The notes under the pieces are model-generated. The model was not told the DNA's origin, made no database searches, and saw only the letters and a program-made list of their open reading frames with translations. Positions 1 through 11,431 of a DNA stretch of 64,000 bases are shown piece after piece. How positions within the stretch are numbered: position 1 is the first letter of the stretch; every line of letters begins with the position of its first letter. A program made the position numbers and the translations under genes. Source of the DNA: Hymenopellis radicata (Eukaryota > Basidiomycota > Agaricomycetes > Agaricales > Physalacriaceae); assembly GCA_015501595.1 (NCBI GenBank), contig JADNRX010000298.1, positions 1 through 64,000 on the forward strand. The letters are read 5' to 3'.

Positions 1-931
1 GATTAGACATCTTGCTCTATTCTTGGCTCTATTCATGCTCTGGAGATACGAGAACACCGGCATGGCGTTTGTTGAAAGCCTGATCGCCGCTCCAGGCGCA
101 AGTCTAGTGTAAATGATTCAACTGGAGAGTAACGGTGTTACTTCCTATCCTGACTATGCGATTCTTCAGGTCGGACGACATGTCATGAAAACCAATGACC
201 GAATCTTTGTCAACGAATTCGCCCTTTCAGGAAGCGAGCCTACCGAGAGGTCTCATCAGAAAATTCCTCTCAAAATCTATGATGGACACTTCACCACATT
301 GATCACATCATGTTCCACAAGGGCGTACAACAGAACCGGGCGCAGAGCGTGCTAGAGTGTGTTATTCTCGCCCTTCCGATACGAGACTGATCTAATGTTC
401 TCTCCTTAACGCTTAGCCTCCATCAACGTTCGTCGCAACTGTAAGATCGGATCACTCCAGCGAAAAGCACACGTTAAGAGAATTTCCCAAGCGACTTACG
501 AATCGTGCGTTCCTTCTTATGAAGCGATCACGTACTGAGGACTCAAACTGCAGCGCACACACGGGTATTTCTAGTCGCATCCCGTGCTCGCTTTGTACCT
601 CCGGTTTCACAGTTACAATTCACCCACGCCCAAGGTCCTACTCTCCCCCGGTCAACCGAGATCAAAGATCTATAAAGCGACGACCTGTATTCCCTTGATC
701 CTCACATCGAAACTTGGCAACCGAGCCACGGCACGAGCTTATACGGCAATCTTGGGACCAGATTACAAGAACCTACCATGCAGCCGCCTAGTCGTAAACT
801 TGCAGACACCAGAAAGAGTCTCTTGTCTCTCCAGCATGAATACAACGTGTACTTCCGGCTTCAATCCTCCGGCATTTTAGAGATTCCGTACGTTTTCGGG
901 TACTATCAGGACAGTCGTCGCGGGATGGGAA
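1..931. other. No gene recognised
   Basis: Both strands carry only short open frames with no recognisable motif, start context or splice pattern. It is the left flank of the hAT-like element that begins at 940. Confidence 0.5.
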
Positions 932-939
932 CTCTGGTT

Positions 940-1442
940 TAGAGACGGACGCGAGCCTATACTCAAGTATATTCATACTCATCATGCGAGTAACTCATGC
1001 CTTAAGACCAATACTCATGACTCACGACTGTACTCAAGACTCTACTCTACTCAAGACTCTACTCGCGAGTATTCATGAGTCTTGAGTATACAAATACTCG
1101 AGTATACTCAAGTATACTCACCAAATTAGACCATCGGCAGATTTATTTAAGCTAGCAAGTAGGATATTGAGTTGTATTTATATTGGTAAGGACTTTTGTT
1201 GAAACTAGAGGTAAAGGTGGAGCAGGATTACAACATATCTGCTGAGCTATTGCATGTAGATGAAGTGATGAGTATTCATGAGTATGAGTCTACTAAATAC
1301 TCATGGCACTAGATGTAGATTCACTACTCACCAAATACTCTAGACTCTACTCTACTCATCTGCGAGTATACTCTTGACTCGCACAATGAGTACACATTTA
1401 TTCACGAGTATTTTTTATACTCTATACTCGCGTCCGTTTCTA
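940..1442. mobile_element. hAT-like non-autonomous element with 8-bp target duplication
   Basis: The ends are inverted repeats, TAGAGACGGACGCGAG at 940 and the complement of TAGAAACGGACGCGAG ending at 1442. The 8-bp sequence CTCTGGTT flanks both sides (932-939 and 1443-1450). A TAG end and an 8-bp duplication are the usual marks of the hAT superfamily. Inside each end (about 955-1135 and 1262-1440) are dozens of short ACTC/GAGT words in both orientations, such as GAGTATACTC and ACTCATGAGT, which resemble subterminal transposase-binding repeats. There is no coding capacity, so the element needs a transposase supplied from elsewhere. The boundaries are read directly from sequence; the superfamily is inferred. 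Confidence 0.82.
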
Positions 1443-1532
1443 CTCTGGTTATGCATGACGTCCGGAATCCACTAGGGCGGCGAAGGGATAGCAATAAAAA
1501 GATCAAGCTTTCAGCTAACGAACGGTCAGTAC

Positions 1533-1805
1533 TTGAGTGATTTTCTGTTCGCACTCAACTGCCAATCAAAGCACAACAACAGGGCGTTTCTGAAGAAGAT
1601 CCTCAAAGCCATTCATACCATAGGTGTCCTTCATCGGGACCGTCGGTCATGGTCAGCGCTATGCTTCAACGAGGTGGGCGACCTTGTGGCAGATTCCGAC
1701 TCATCGCCGGACATGATCCTCGAGGCTACGGAGGACACGGCACCTGTTGTCAGACAGATAATAACAGCAGTTTTTGGCGCCAGCAGAAGGACATGCATGA
1801 GGTAG
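1533..1805 (+). pseudogene. Fragment of a protein-kinase-like gene
   Basis: The frame reads ...LKAIHTIGVLHRDRR, then SALCFNEVGDLVADSDS. This matches the pattern of a kinase catalytic loop (IH-x-GVLHRD-x-R) followed by the region leading to the metal-binding DFD/DFG position in small fungal kinase-like proteins. The asparagine-containing segment after HRD is scrambled and the DFD equivalent reads DSD, with a residue apparently lost before it. No N-lobe and no C-lobe are visible on either side. It is probably a relic. The kinase assignment rests on this one motif only. Confidence 0.35.
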
Positions 1806-2884
1806 ACGCGACCGAGCATCAGTCTGCCGTATTTTGAGTCGCGGTTGCACACATCGATGAGTGAGGACAGAAATAGATTTTGAGTCTCCCTTTATTGGAT
1901 TCGAAGAAAGTTGCCGCAATGAAAGAGGATAACGGAGACGTCGAAGCGGACAGCTTTAATCCACGCCTACGGATTGTTAGGATGGGAAGGCGACTATCAG
2001 GCTGGCGGTTGGGTCATCGGGGTGTAGGATAACCCCAGACACTGCCTGGCTGCACGTAAATGCAACGCCTCTCAAGTAGGCTTCGCGAACATCCAGGGCG
2101 GCGTACTTGTTGACAGGTCCCAGGAAAAAGAACATGACATCGCTAAATTGTGCTTGAGCTGCGGAAGGAAAGAAGGTATCAAAGCATGGCGAGGTATCAT
2201 TGAAGAGGGAGGGAAGGATACAGATGTGTTTCAATATAAGATTTTCGTCCAGGTGCGTGTCCGGAAAATGTAGAAAGGTCTCGGGAGGTGGATAACGTGG
2301 GTGGCGGAAAGCATACGGGGAGGAACGAAATTGAATAACTTCTCCGCACGCGTCTCATGTGCGCGAGGCGCCATCCTTTCAAAGAGTCCCGTATGGTCGC
2401 GGTGACCGGTCAAGGGAACGCGGGGTGTCGTGATCATCAACAAGGACCGGGCCTGATTTGGAAGGACGCCATCAACCCCGGCTTACGGCGCGGTTCCATG
2501 AGCGTGGTGGCTGCACTCACGCTGCGTCTTTCCCATACCCAGGGAAGCGCGCCCGAACGACGTATGGACGCGTTCTAGCCCACCCGTAATCTGACAGCAT
2601 ATGTGGGCATCAACGACGTGTTTTTTTACACAGCGGTGAATGGGCCGACTGCAAGCCTGCACGTTTCGAAGCTCTGCTATATTTGTTTCGCCTCCACCGA
2701 CAGCCGACGGGCCGTGAAAAGAAATATAACCACCGGCTGGGGACAAGTCGCTGGCATCAGCTTACTCCGACCACAACATCTCTACAGTCTCCGGACGTGA
2801 AGTTGCTACAGCTGGTGAAAAATCTCAAGTATAGGATTCGTCACGCCATCATCAAGTACTCGTATCACCTCGTCGCGTCTCATG
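1806..2884. other. No gene recognised
   Basis: Several overlapping short frames occur on both strands between about 1977 and 2910. None shows domain motifs or consistent splice sites, and I see no element ends. Confidence 0.45.
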
Positions 2885-3117
2885 TGCTTGGACCTGGGCT
2901 GCTCGTGTAGCCAGGGATTGTGTGTTTGGACCTCGGCTGCTCGTGTAGCGAGGGACGGTGTGCTTGGAGCCTTGGACCTGGGCTGCTTGTGTAGCCAGGG
3001 ATTGTGTTTGGACCTCGGCTGCTCGTGTAGCGAGGGATTGTGTCTTCCGACCTCGGCTGCTCGTGTAGCGAGGGAGGGTGTGCTTGGACCTGAGCTGCTC
3101 GTGTAGCCAGGAATTGA
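2885..3117 (+). repeat. Minisatellite, about six units of 36-42 bp
   Basis: Tandem, imperfect units carry the core GGACCTSGGCTGCTCGTGTA followed by GCSAGGGA. The units alternate between a CTGGG...GTAGCC form and a CTCGG...GTAGCG form, which suggests a higher-order two-unit repeat. Frames across it translate as a leucine/cysteine-rich repeat on + and a proline/serine-rich one on -. No gene can be built around these. Confidence 0.85.
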
Positions 3118-3975
3118 AAGCAGAACCTAGTCAGTCGTATACTAATAGCGGGGGTTGGGTGCTGGAACGTCCGTGTTACCTGTTGCGGTTGGGTGGACTC
3201 GATGCTGGTGCCAAGGTATAGGTGCGGGTCGTTTCGGGAAGCGTTCGAGCGCTTTCGGACAGTGCCCTGGTGACGTGGCCGCATACGAGGGCGTGGGCTG
3301 TTAGGGGACTGAATAAGAATTTCTTATTGGTGGAAGAGGCATTGTTCGATCGTGAACTTGAATGCAAAATGAAGGCATCTTCCGTGATCCTTTTTACTAT
3401 TAGCGGCGCGCGTTTGACGTACCCGGTGGTGTGCTCTTCGGGCCTGTCCACTGTGGTTGTCCGTACATGGATGCTGATTTCCATGGCAGGATCAGTGTCC
3501 AAAACCCACCATTGTCCTGAAGCGCGAGACCGCGGTTCAGGCCGTTCAAAACGTGGACGGCAGTGGTGCTCTGCAGCGTGTGACCGGACACACACGTGGT
3601 GCAGAACTCGGCGGTTGATCCAACAATCGCTGGGATGCCATTCTTCTTCTTCTTCTTCACTGAGAACTTTTGGTTGAGGAGCTTTACGCCCTTACTACAT
3701 ACGCCTATCAGTCAGCCGAAAGGTCGTCGAGACGAACTTTTTTGGCTTTGTGAGACTCGTGAACGAAATTGTCCCCCGCATGGATAAGAGGGAGGTTGCC
3801 GCCGGAGCCCACGAGGTCGGTATTCATTCCATATCTTCATATCGTCAGTATCTAACCATACTACATCATGTACTTACCTTCTTACATACAGATGCTGCGT
3901 TACAAGGTGTTTAAAGTTAGTGTCGAGTGCTACACATGAATCGACTCGAAAGGTTGAAGGGAGAAAATCCAACAA
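3118..3975. other. No convincing gene; short TTC microsatellite
   Basis: Open frames on both strands (about 3176-3677) lack recognisable motifs. A run of TTC triplets lies at about 3641-3658. The end of the neighbouring MYND gene lies at 3976. Confidence 0.4.
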
Positions 3976-5303
3976 CTATGAATCGGCCGCCTTCTTCAAC
4001 ACCTCTAACCAATTCCTCTCACATGGAATCGCCGTCAAGTCTTTCTCCTTGATGTAATCGATGTAGATATTATTCGTGAACGGATGCCAGTCGTCCTTGA
4101 CAAACACGCGAAGCTTGCGTTCGCCCTCGTTGTGAAACAGCATCCCCATCATATGCTTCCGCCCACCGGGGTTTAGATCGAGACGGAACCACTCTTGAAT
4201 CTCCTTGATTGAGCGACCCTCGGCCGAACGCACGGTGTGCTTGTACCGACCCTCGACTACCTTCTCGACATCAACATGAAGGACAAAGGCATGAGTTGCT
4301 GACAACCTTTAGTTTTATTCTCAACCAGAAAGCACAACACACCTATACGGCTCCTGTTACCAGCAGTCCCAAGCTGCAACGCTCTGAAAGCAGCCCTCGT
4401 AATGTGCTTCCTCCGCGCAGCGAACCACGCCAATGTCGCCATTTTCCTGCGCCGCGCTTCCTCGAGCGAAGTCCCGGGACGATACAGATAGTCCTGGAGC
4501 GGGTGCTCATGTCCATCCTCGACGCTATCGCACACCCACTTGTCCAAATCGCATTCGAAATCGGGCCACAGCGCATGCTTGGCGAGCGGGATGGTCATGG
4601 TCATACCCAGGTACGCGGCCTCCAAGCTGGACGGCATCTCGTCGTCAATGAACAGCATGAACGCCGCGCCCTCGTTCGGGCGTCTATACAAGAGCGGCGC
4701 AGTAGTGGGGCTCTTGAAGCGCCGACTCACTTCCTCGTCGGGCATCACTTCGACTGATTTGACGTGGTGCGAAAAGGTCGGCGGGCCGGAGGTATCGAGG
4801 GCAACTAAGGTATCGATGTTGATGGCGAATACGTGTGTTTCTGCGAGGGCTTGGTGAGTATCATCCAAAATGTTGACGGGAAGAGAAACATACGAGAGCG
4901 ATCCCCAGGCTGCCCAACGTCAAGCGCCCAGTACACGGGCAGCACAAGCAGCGGGCCGACATCCTTGATCCACGCGCGCAGACTGTCCTCGCGCTCCGCC
5001 ACGCCGTGCTCCCTTGCAAACTCGCGGCTTCTCTGATCCCGCTCGCAATCCTCCTTGTGTTTGGGCCAGTCGCCCCTTTGGCAGCTCTGGCTCTGTATAT
5101 GGTTTATCAGACCGCGAGTCAATGGCGCGGAGAACGAGACATACGCAGTACATCGATATTCGGCAGCGACTGCACCTCTGGAATCTCGTCCCGTCCGGAA
5201 GGCACATCGCACATCGCGGTTTCAAAAGGTCTTGATGCATCCGGTACAAGTGCTTCTGGCAGCCGCAGCATCCCGACTTGAGCGGGTTGGGCCGTCTCGA
5301 CAT
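3976..5303 (-). CDS. MYND-type zinc-finger protein
   Basis: Four exons join cleanly from ATG at 5301-5303 to a stop at 3976. Exon 1 holds the first half of a MYND finger (CAMC, then RCSRC, then MYC). A GTATGT...ACAG intron follows, and exon 2 completes it as CSQSCQRGDWPKHKEDC, giving a full C4-C2HC ligand set. Two more introns (donors GTATGT and GTGTGT, acceptors CGCAG and GTCAG) preserve phase. The remaining 300 or so residues form a C-terminal domain of the kind found after MYND fingers in many Agaricomycete proteins; its function is unknown. MYND fingers bind short proline-rich peptides in partner proteins, so a protein-protein role is likely. The gene appears intact. It is the first of three MYND-finger genes in the window, and they are not close copies of each other. 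Confidence 0.85.
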
Positions 5304-5879
5304 CGTTGTCGTTTAAAGGAAGTCGTGGATTGGACTGAGGGCTGCCGCTAATATGGACCGAGCATGGGAAAGAACGCAGTTTAACTCCGCAGAGAGACAA
5401 TAAGGCATCAACGAGCAGCACAAGATCTTGGACCAGAGAAACACAATCAATGATTATCGATGAACGCCAACATAAACATACCCGGAATCTATGCGCCTCG
5501 CGTAATCGATATATGAAGTTTCTTCGCCCCCATTTCTACCGGTTACCGATGGCATGGACGAACTTTGAGTGGTGTTGCGGATCTCAGCTTCATACCAGCC
5601 ATGACATGGCGATGTCGCTTGGGCGTCTACCTCGTCTCGAGCATTTGGCAGAAGTAGCCGTTGCTACTTAGGTGAATCGATCATGAACGAGAAACTGGTG
5701 AAATTCCGCATCTGCATGAACAACATAAACAAAGGATGAAAACGAACACCATTAATAAGAGTAGGACGACGAGGGTGAGGAAGAACAAATCAGCGACCCG
5801 TCTAAGTTGCTCGTATAGATTCTTGGGAATAAATGTAATGATGGTAAATTCTGGAAACAAATGAGCACGACGTCGGCGA
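5304..5879. other. No gene recognised
   Basis: This is the upstream region of the MYND gene plus a stretch with only small frames. The last part may include the decayed 3' end of the neighbouring TRF4-like pseudogene, but no homologous exon is visible below 5880. Confidence 0.45.
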
Positions 5880-6760
5880 GCACAGCGTTTGCTTACTGCC
5901 GTTAGGTTGGTTTATGCTGATATCAACATGAACTTGACGATGGGCACCTTCGCGATGATGCTGACGCGGTCTGTAACGAGGGCGCGCGTTTGAGGGTGTT
6001 GACGAGTGAATGAAGGACGTTGACGCGGTCATTGTACCGCATACTCGGTGAGGATGACCAGATCGATGTCGCCAGAGGGGAGATATAATTCTGTGGCGTA
6101 GCTGCCAAAGGGTTCGACCCGGGCGTCCTTGGCCGCAGAGCGTCGGATCTGCTCCACGACAAGGCCGCCAGACAGGATATCCTCGCGGCTCGTAGTTTGC
6201 GCGTTCTCGTCGCCGGTGTTGGCCGCGTTGTCGGCCGCGGCGTTGAGGGTTGCCTCTATCCCATTCTCGCTCTACAGGTTCTTGGGGAAAGGTAAGTGTT
6301 AAGCAAAGTAGGCACAAAAGGAGCGCACTTTTTTCTGTCTCCCCCTCGTCTGGAGCGCGTATTGCAGGAAAGTCTGCGGCAGTACCAAATTCCGCTGGGG
6401 CGGGCCTAGGTTCTCGTTGACGTTCTGCGACGGCATGGGTAACAACTCGAGGAAATAGACTGCCTTTACGCACCTTTGCTTCCTAGGACCTGTATCATCG
6501 TCAGAATGGCACCCTTTTCTCCTTTCCACCGTTATCAGAGTCGTCGACGCCGATTAAAACGAGGCCAGCCAGCAGCGAAATCCGCGCCCGTATCTTCTCC
6601 GTTCGATTTTTCTCGTTGGCGGCTAGCGGTCTTTGGCGCGGGCGGGGTGTCCGGCATTGCTTTCAACAACGGCTACACGCCGTTGCTCACCGTCGGCGGC
6701 GACGATGATGGCTCCTTTACGTGGTCGCGCTTGATGTTCGGTTGTAAGCTCATCGGAGTA
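5880..6760 (-). pseudogene. TRF4/5-type non-canonical poly(A) polymerase, truncated and frameshifted
   Basis: The diagnostic nucleotidyltransferase motif is clear: VEPFGSYATELYLPSGDIDLVI (split here as VEPFGSYATELY, then LPSGDIDLVI). It holds the GS and the DxD metal-binding pair of the Trf4/Pol-sigma family, which adds short A-tails to nuclear RNAs for exosome decay. Downstream the frame is lost at least twice. One frame reads DRVNVLHSLVNTLKRA, the next LVTDRVSIIAKVPIVKF, the next VDISIN, all expected in this order in Trf4 homologues but in three frames. Several residues between VPIVKF and VDISIN are also missing. The rest of the catalytic core and the PAP-associated domain are absent. The N-terminal part (about 6300-6760) is present but diverged. 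It is a pseudogene fragment rather than the functional host copy. Confidence 0.7.
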
Positions 6761-7045
6761 AGTACGAGATCGAGGTGGGTGTGGTCTGCCAAATTAGGGA
6801 AAGTGATCGCGGCCCACGTGTCGCTATTGCTTCCGACAAATGAACTTCCAACCGCTGTGTCCGTCTCTTATTAGTACAAACCTCTACGTCGGTCGAGCAG
6901 GAGGAGAGTCGCGCGCCAGCGTGCACAGCCAAATTGGTCCTTGACCGCCACTAAGATAACCTCCAATAACTGAAAGTGCCCTTGATCTTCCGTATCGCGA
7001 GTCGGTGGCACATTTACGTTCATTTTGTCAAGTGGTAGACAGAAA

Positions 7046-8381
7046 TTATGATAATGGTTCCCATACTACAATCATGTCGGGAGCTCGGCGAACCTCACCT
7101 TCTTCCCAGCTCCCGCGCCCCGCCGACTTCCTCTTGCCAGAAACCTTGGTATCGGAAACCCCTCTCCACGATTTGTAGTCCTCGTGCAGCACCGCAGCGA
7201 GCGCCTCATCGGCATGAGCAGCTACATTCCGGTGTATCTGAGTGCACAAAGCCTTTGATCCTTGGCGTTTGATGAGGTTGAACAGCTTGAAGGTGTCATA
7301 CGGGTCCAGGACGTCGAAGCTATAATCCGAGACTTCGCGGATTATGCACTGCGGCGTTGGATTAGACTCCAGAATCACGGGAGGTAGAAGGACCATACCT
7401 GCTTGTTTTCATCGATCCACGCCAACAGAGTCGTTACGATGTTACCATCGATGAGCAAGCCTATGACGGGGGCCTCGACGTGATGAATTTCCCATAGTGC
7501 AAGCGCAGATCTCAACGCCGTCGATAGATGTGCCAGGTGCTTGAATCTCTCTTCGGGGTTATCAGCAGTGAGGACGTACTCGACAACGACTGTGGGCATC
7601 TGGACGTCGGTCATCCCGGTCATCCTTTTTGTGTGGCTTGTCACTGCGAATTCGGGAAACAAGTGGTGCTTTGCAAGCCATGGTTGTTGATCCTTTGCCA
7701 AAAGAATGTGCTTCGTCCCGAGACAAAAAAGCAATGCAAAGTTCGGGCGGATCTCGTCTAGATCGCCTTCGAAATCTACGTTTTGATAATGCAGACTGCT
7801 ATGAACCTTCCATTGCGGATAGCATCTATTCCACGGCGTAAGTGCCAGCTTCTGAAATGCGAGGGCGGTAACTCTTACCGGAGCAACGATGTATCGGTGT
7901 CGCTGGATCTCCACGCAAGGGAAAATAGGGAATTGTAGAGCGCCACCCAATGTGTTGCCAAAGAGTCTCGTGGAATGCCACGTAGATCTCGCGCATATAA
8001 CGTGAACGTCAGCGAGATTCGGATATCACAGCTAAGCGAAGCAATCGTGAAGCGAGGTTTACGAGTCTCGTTCGCCTTTGCAAAGACAGGGCTCTGTATT
8101 GACAATAGAAATGGGTCGATTAGATCGTGGCCGCGATCTGGTATCCCTTTCTTACTGTCTGCAATCGCTTTCTATATGGAGTATTAGCCTGTAGCGGCAC
8201 CGGTAACTGGAGCAGGACATTCACTCACTTTAAGAAGAGTAGAAGGGGGAGCTTGAATGTCAAAGAGCTGCATCCACTGGCGAATATGGGCGGGTAATTC
8301 CGTCAAGGGTCCTTTCCCTGGAGAGGTAATCTTTGCGTTTACAAGCCAGCCCGCGATGACATCGCTCTGGCTACTAAACAA
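7046..8381 (-). CDS. Protein of unknown function, paralogue of the upstream gene (start uncertain)
   Basis: At least four exons join in phase: about 8381-8235, then after a GTGAGT...ATAG intron about 8170-7880, then about 7800-7400, then 7380-7046 (stop at 7046). One stretch, WVALYNSLFSLAWRSSDTD, aligns with WTPAYDSLFLSAWHDELQD in the neighbouring gene, and both are followed by an intron at the same place. A later segment (RPNFALLFCLG ... MPTVVVEYV) has the shape of the central strands of PD-(D/E)XK-type folds, but the lysine of the ExK motif is missing, so nuclease activity is unlikely or the resemblance is fortuitous. No ATG opens the first exon. The gene may begin further upstream or be fused with the gene at 8398-10091. 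Confidence 0.5.
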
Positions 8382-8397
8382 AAACCTAGTTCAAAGA

Positions 8398-10091
8398 ACT
8401 CAGACGACTCGGCTCTCCAACTTGAAATCGATCTCGACGTACCGCAGAACGACATCATCGACCACTAAAGGCGGGCGTGCTGTGTCAATCAAACGTCGAC
8501 CTTGTTTACTTTTCTTCTTTCCCACTCGCATAGAATCTTGAGCTTCACCAATCCACTCATAGGGAAGCAAGCGCCTGTTCGGGTTGTGAGAAATTTCCTC
8601 GACTACGCTCCTAGCGAGTTCACGGGTGTTGGTGAGTATGGTTCGCAAATGCAGGATATGGAGCAGCTCGTCAGTGCGAATGCTATCCGGGTTGGTCGAG
8701 ACCTCTTGAATGACCGGCTAGAAGCATTGGTATTGAATTAAATACTCAGATGAACTCCGGAAGGAGAAACCCTACCTGGGGACTACCGCTCTTCCGTTCT
8801 CTGGGTGTGCCGAAGAACAGTCGAGCCGCATACCTATCCATGTAAATGCCGCATAGTGGTGTTGCCAGCCCTAAGACGCCGTACAGGGGCAGGGCAGCAG
8901 TCATTCCAACCATGAGATGCTCCTTGTGGGCGTCAGCTTCCTCGTCATCAGAGTCCTCGGATTTCTCGAATGAAAGCTTGTTATACTCGACGACAAGAAT
9001 GGGAATTTCAATATCGCCGACAGACGGACCTCCGACTGTAAAGATATGTGCGGGATGGTATTTCCGCGCCCCACGAAGACGATTATGAGATATAGGGACT
9101 CGAACGGAAAAGACCACGTCCGGAATTGTTACTGGCCACTCAAGACCACTAGGTGAAGCAGCCGTCGTGGGATATGCGGACCAGCGTGGTCGAAAGCTGT
9201 GGAGAAGTCTGAGTTCCCGAGATGCGCAAGTATTCAGGAAGTTCACGGTACTTACCTGATACTGATCCCCGCATCCTGAAGTTCGTCGTGCCAAGCACTG
9301 AGAAAAAGTGAATCGTATGCCGGCGTCCAGTCAAGGGCAGGAGTCAATTGCGCGGTTGTGTACCATACGGCACAGTGTCGTCTCACGGCGTCCCGCACAT
9401 CAAATGCATTGCATAGTGCGATGCGAAAACGACGTAAGTTCGACGCTATCTCGTCAGAACTGATATCTATAGTTCCAGAAAAAGATCCCAAAGGATAGAA
9501 GTCGTAGACTGCTTTGTTTCTGAGAGCGCTGTGATGAGCACGGATGAAAATTCCGGGGAACTTTGCAACAGCAGCGGGCATACGGAGCACGGAGAAGTCC
9601 TTGCGCATGGTTAACATCACAAGTCGGGATAGTTCGTGGACAGAACTGACTGTACTATTCATCACATCGGGCCAAGAGCACTTGAATACTCTGTTGATTG
9701 CCTCCTTGACGATTGGGTCCAATGAACACACATCAATTGGCAGGGCTTGGTGGCAGTACGATAGCAGTGACAGAGCGGGGAACACCCGTGTATCTCTGAC
9801 TCCATACAGAAGTCTGCGAAAACTTAGTTATATATGATGACGATCGAGAAAAGGCCGCCAGTCCACATACTCGCGCACTTCATCATCGGGGCAGTATGGG
9901 TATGAATTCGATTTAAACTGGAAGTCGCCCGGATCAGACAGAGCAAAGGGAATTCGACTTGGAATGTACCATTGAAGTTCAGGCGGTGCGTTGGTTTGCG
10001 ATCGTATGGTGATGGTGGTCAATGGGTAGCCCCACGTCTTCTGAGTAATACTGCCGCCTTGAGGAACACGTGTGTGCCTGTGTGTGTCCAT
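8398..10091 (-). CDS. Protein of unknown function, paralogue of the downstream gene
   Basis: ATG at 10089-10091. Exon 1 ends at a GTATGT donor near 9871 and joins through a CTAAG-branched intron to ...LLYGVRDTRVFPALSLLS. A second intron (GTAAGT...CTCAG) lies near 9255-9210 and a third (GTAGGG...TCTAG) near 8775-8715. The last exon ends with a stop at 8398-8400. The protein (roughly 470 residues) contains IPDVVFSVRVP ... IPILVVEYNK, again like the core of a restriction-endonuclease-like fold but with EYN where EYK would be expected. An acidic loop (EDSDDEEADAHKE) follows. The two neighbours share architecture and an intron position, so they look like an old tandem duplication. No named family was recognised. 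Confidence 0.6.
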
Positions 10092-10589
10092 CTCACACGA
10101 AGTCAGTACTCGTTAATCGGTGTACGAAAAGAAGGTCGCCGAGATCGGCCTTCTCATTATATTTCAATCTCCGACACCTCTTCTAGAGTTCAATTTTATC
10201 CCGCCCCCGGAAGCAGCGCGCGGATTTCCAATCGCGGTTGGTTATCTCGCCACAGAAAATGCTCCGGAACCTGACGAAATTCTCTAAGAACCTTGACGGG
10301 TTTGAATACACGTTAGGTCTTGAACGATTCAAGTTCTTGTACGCGACTGTCCAAGAAATCCGCGCCACCGCCCGTCATCGGATGACGGATATGAGACTCC
10401 AGAGGAGCGCGACGTTGCGCCTGCGCACTGCGTTCAGGGAAAACCAGATGGTGAAGTACATACTAGAGGGGAACAGCGAGCGGTCTACTGCCATAAGATC
10501 TGGGGATCATCGACAGTCTGGGGTGCGGTATATGGATCGTGTTATTGAGGTATGGGAACACGATTGTCAACTTGGCTAGGCGTTTCTAC
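10092..10589. other. No gene recognised
   Basis: Short frames only. This is the likely promoter side of the minus-strand gene starting at 10091 and the 3' side of the F-box/ankyrin relic. Confidence 0.4.
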
Positions 10590-11431
10590 GATACGCGTCC
10601 TAACTATTCGTCAGCTCCAAACACCATCAGACAGAACAATAAAACAAACCGGATACGCCGACAACAACCACTTGATTACTCCCAAGTCCGGCACACATCC
10701 CTTCTCGCGCAAATAATTAGCAATATCCGTTGCGTCCACCTTCATCGCGACCGTGAGGAACTCTGGATCCTCGTTACACCGTATCCTATCTGGCATCGGC
10801 CGCATATTCGGAGGAGGCTTTGGACGACCATACTGCGACTCGATGAGCATGCGCACGAGTGCAAGATCCTATTTCCATATGGCGACAATAAGGGCTATAG
10901 CCTCCTTCGCGGCAGGGTTCGCGCCCGACTCGAGGAGGTAACGTATGAGCGAAACGAAGGAGGCGTAAACGGCTATCGTTAACGCAAATCCACTGTGGGC
11001 GTTCACGTTGAGAGGGGATATGGCCGCGTTGGCCTCGATTACGCGGAGGAACGAAAGAGGCTCGGCTAAGCCAGGTCGCAGCGAGGTACTTGGGAAGCTC
11101 GATGGTTTTGTGCAGGTTGGTGGCAGCCGCACAGCGGGAGCATATGACGTCGAGGACTGGGGGTGTGCAGAGGCGGTAGCGTAGAGCCTTGGAATATAGA
11201 TTGGGTGGTCAGTCGACGGGGTCCGTGATGATCCTCCAAGTAATGTATTGCGCTCGGAATGAGTTTAGGCTCGAGTCGAATACATTTGTGAGATGGCGGC
11301 AGGTCGATGGGAGGTGTTCGGATAGGGCGAGTAGTTGGATGAGGTATAAGAGCTAGCAAGGGCGTCAGCTCAAGTCTCTTGTAGCAATAAGCACGCACTT
11401 CTACAGGCAAATCCTGCAATCCCAAGCACAT
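10590..11431 (-). pseudogene. F-box / ankyrin-like gene, disrupted
   Basis: The N-terminus LQDLPVEVRAYCYKRLELTP (from 11431) fits a fungal F-box. Then, in another frame, come ALRYRLCTPPVLDVICSRCA and LHKTIELPKYLAATWLSRAS. Back in the first frame, VYASFVSLIRYLLESGANPA is a typical ankyrin-like helix pair, followed by DLALVRMLIESQ, a second one. A TAG stop sits in frame between the two ankyrin-like segments (just after ALIVAIWK), and at least one further frame change lies upstream. F-box proteins link substrates to SCF ubiquitin ligases. This copy cannot encode the full protein unless unusual splicing is involved. Confidence 0.5.

Noticed and set aside
2885..3117. CRISPR-like array
   Set aside because: Units are contiguous without unique spacers, and the host is a eukaryote.
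3222..3677. Plus-strand 151-codon frame and its minus-strand partner
   Set aside because: Both strands are open over the same stretch with no motif or splice support on either.
5802..6473. Open frame of 223 codons on the minus strand
   Set aside because: It is a shadow frame of the TRF4-like relic. The recognisable motif lies in a neighbouring frame of the same strand, and this frame is arginine/proline-rich nonsense.
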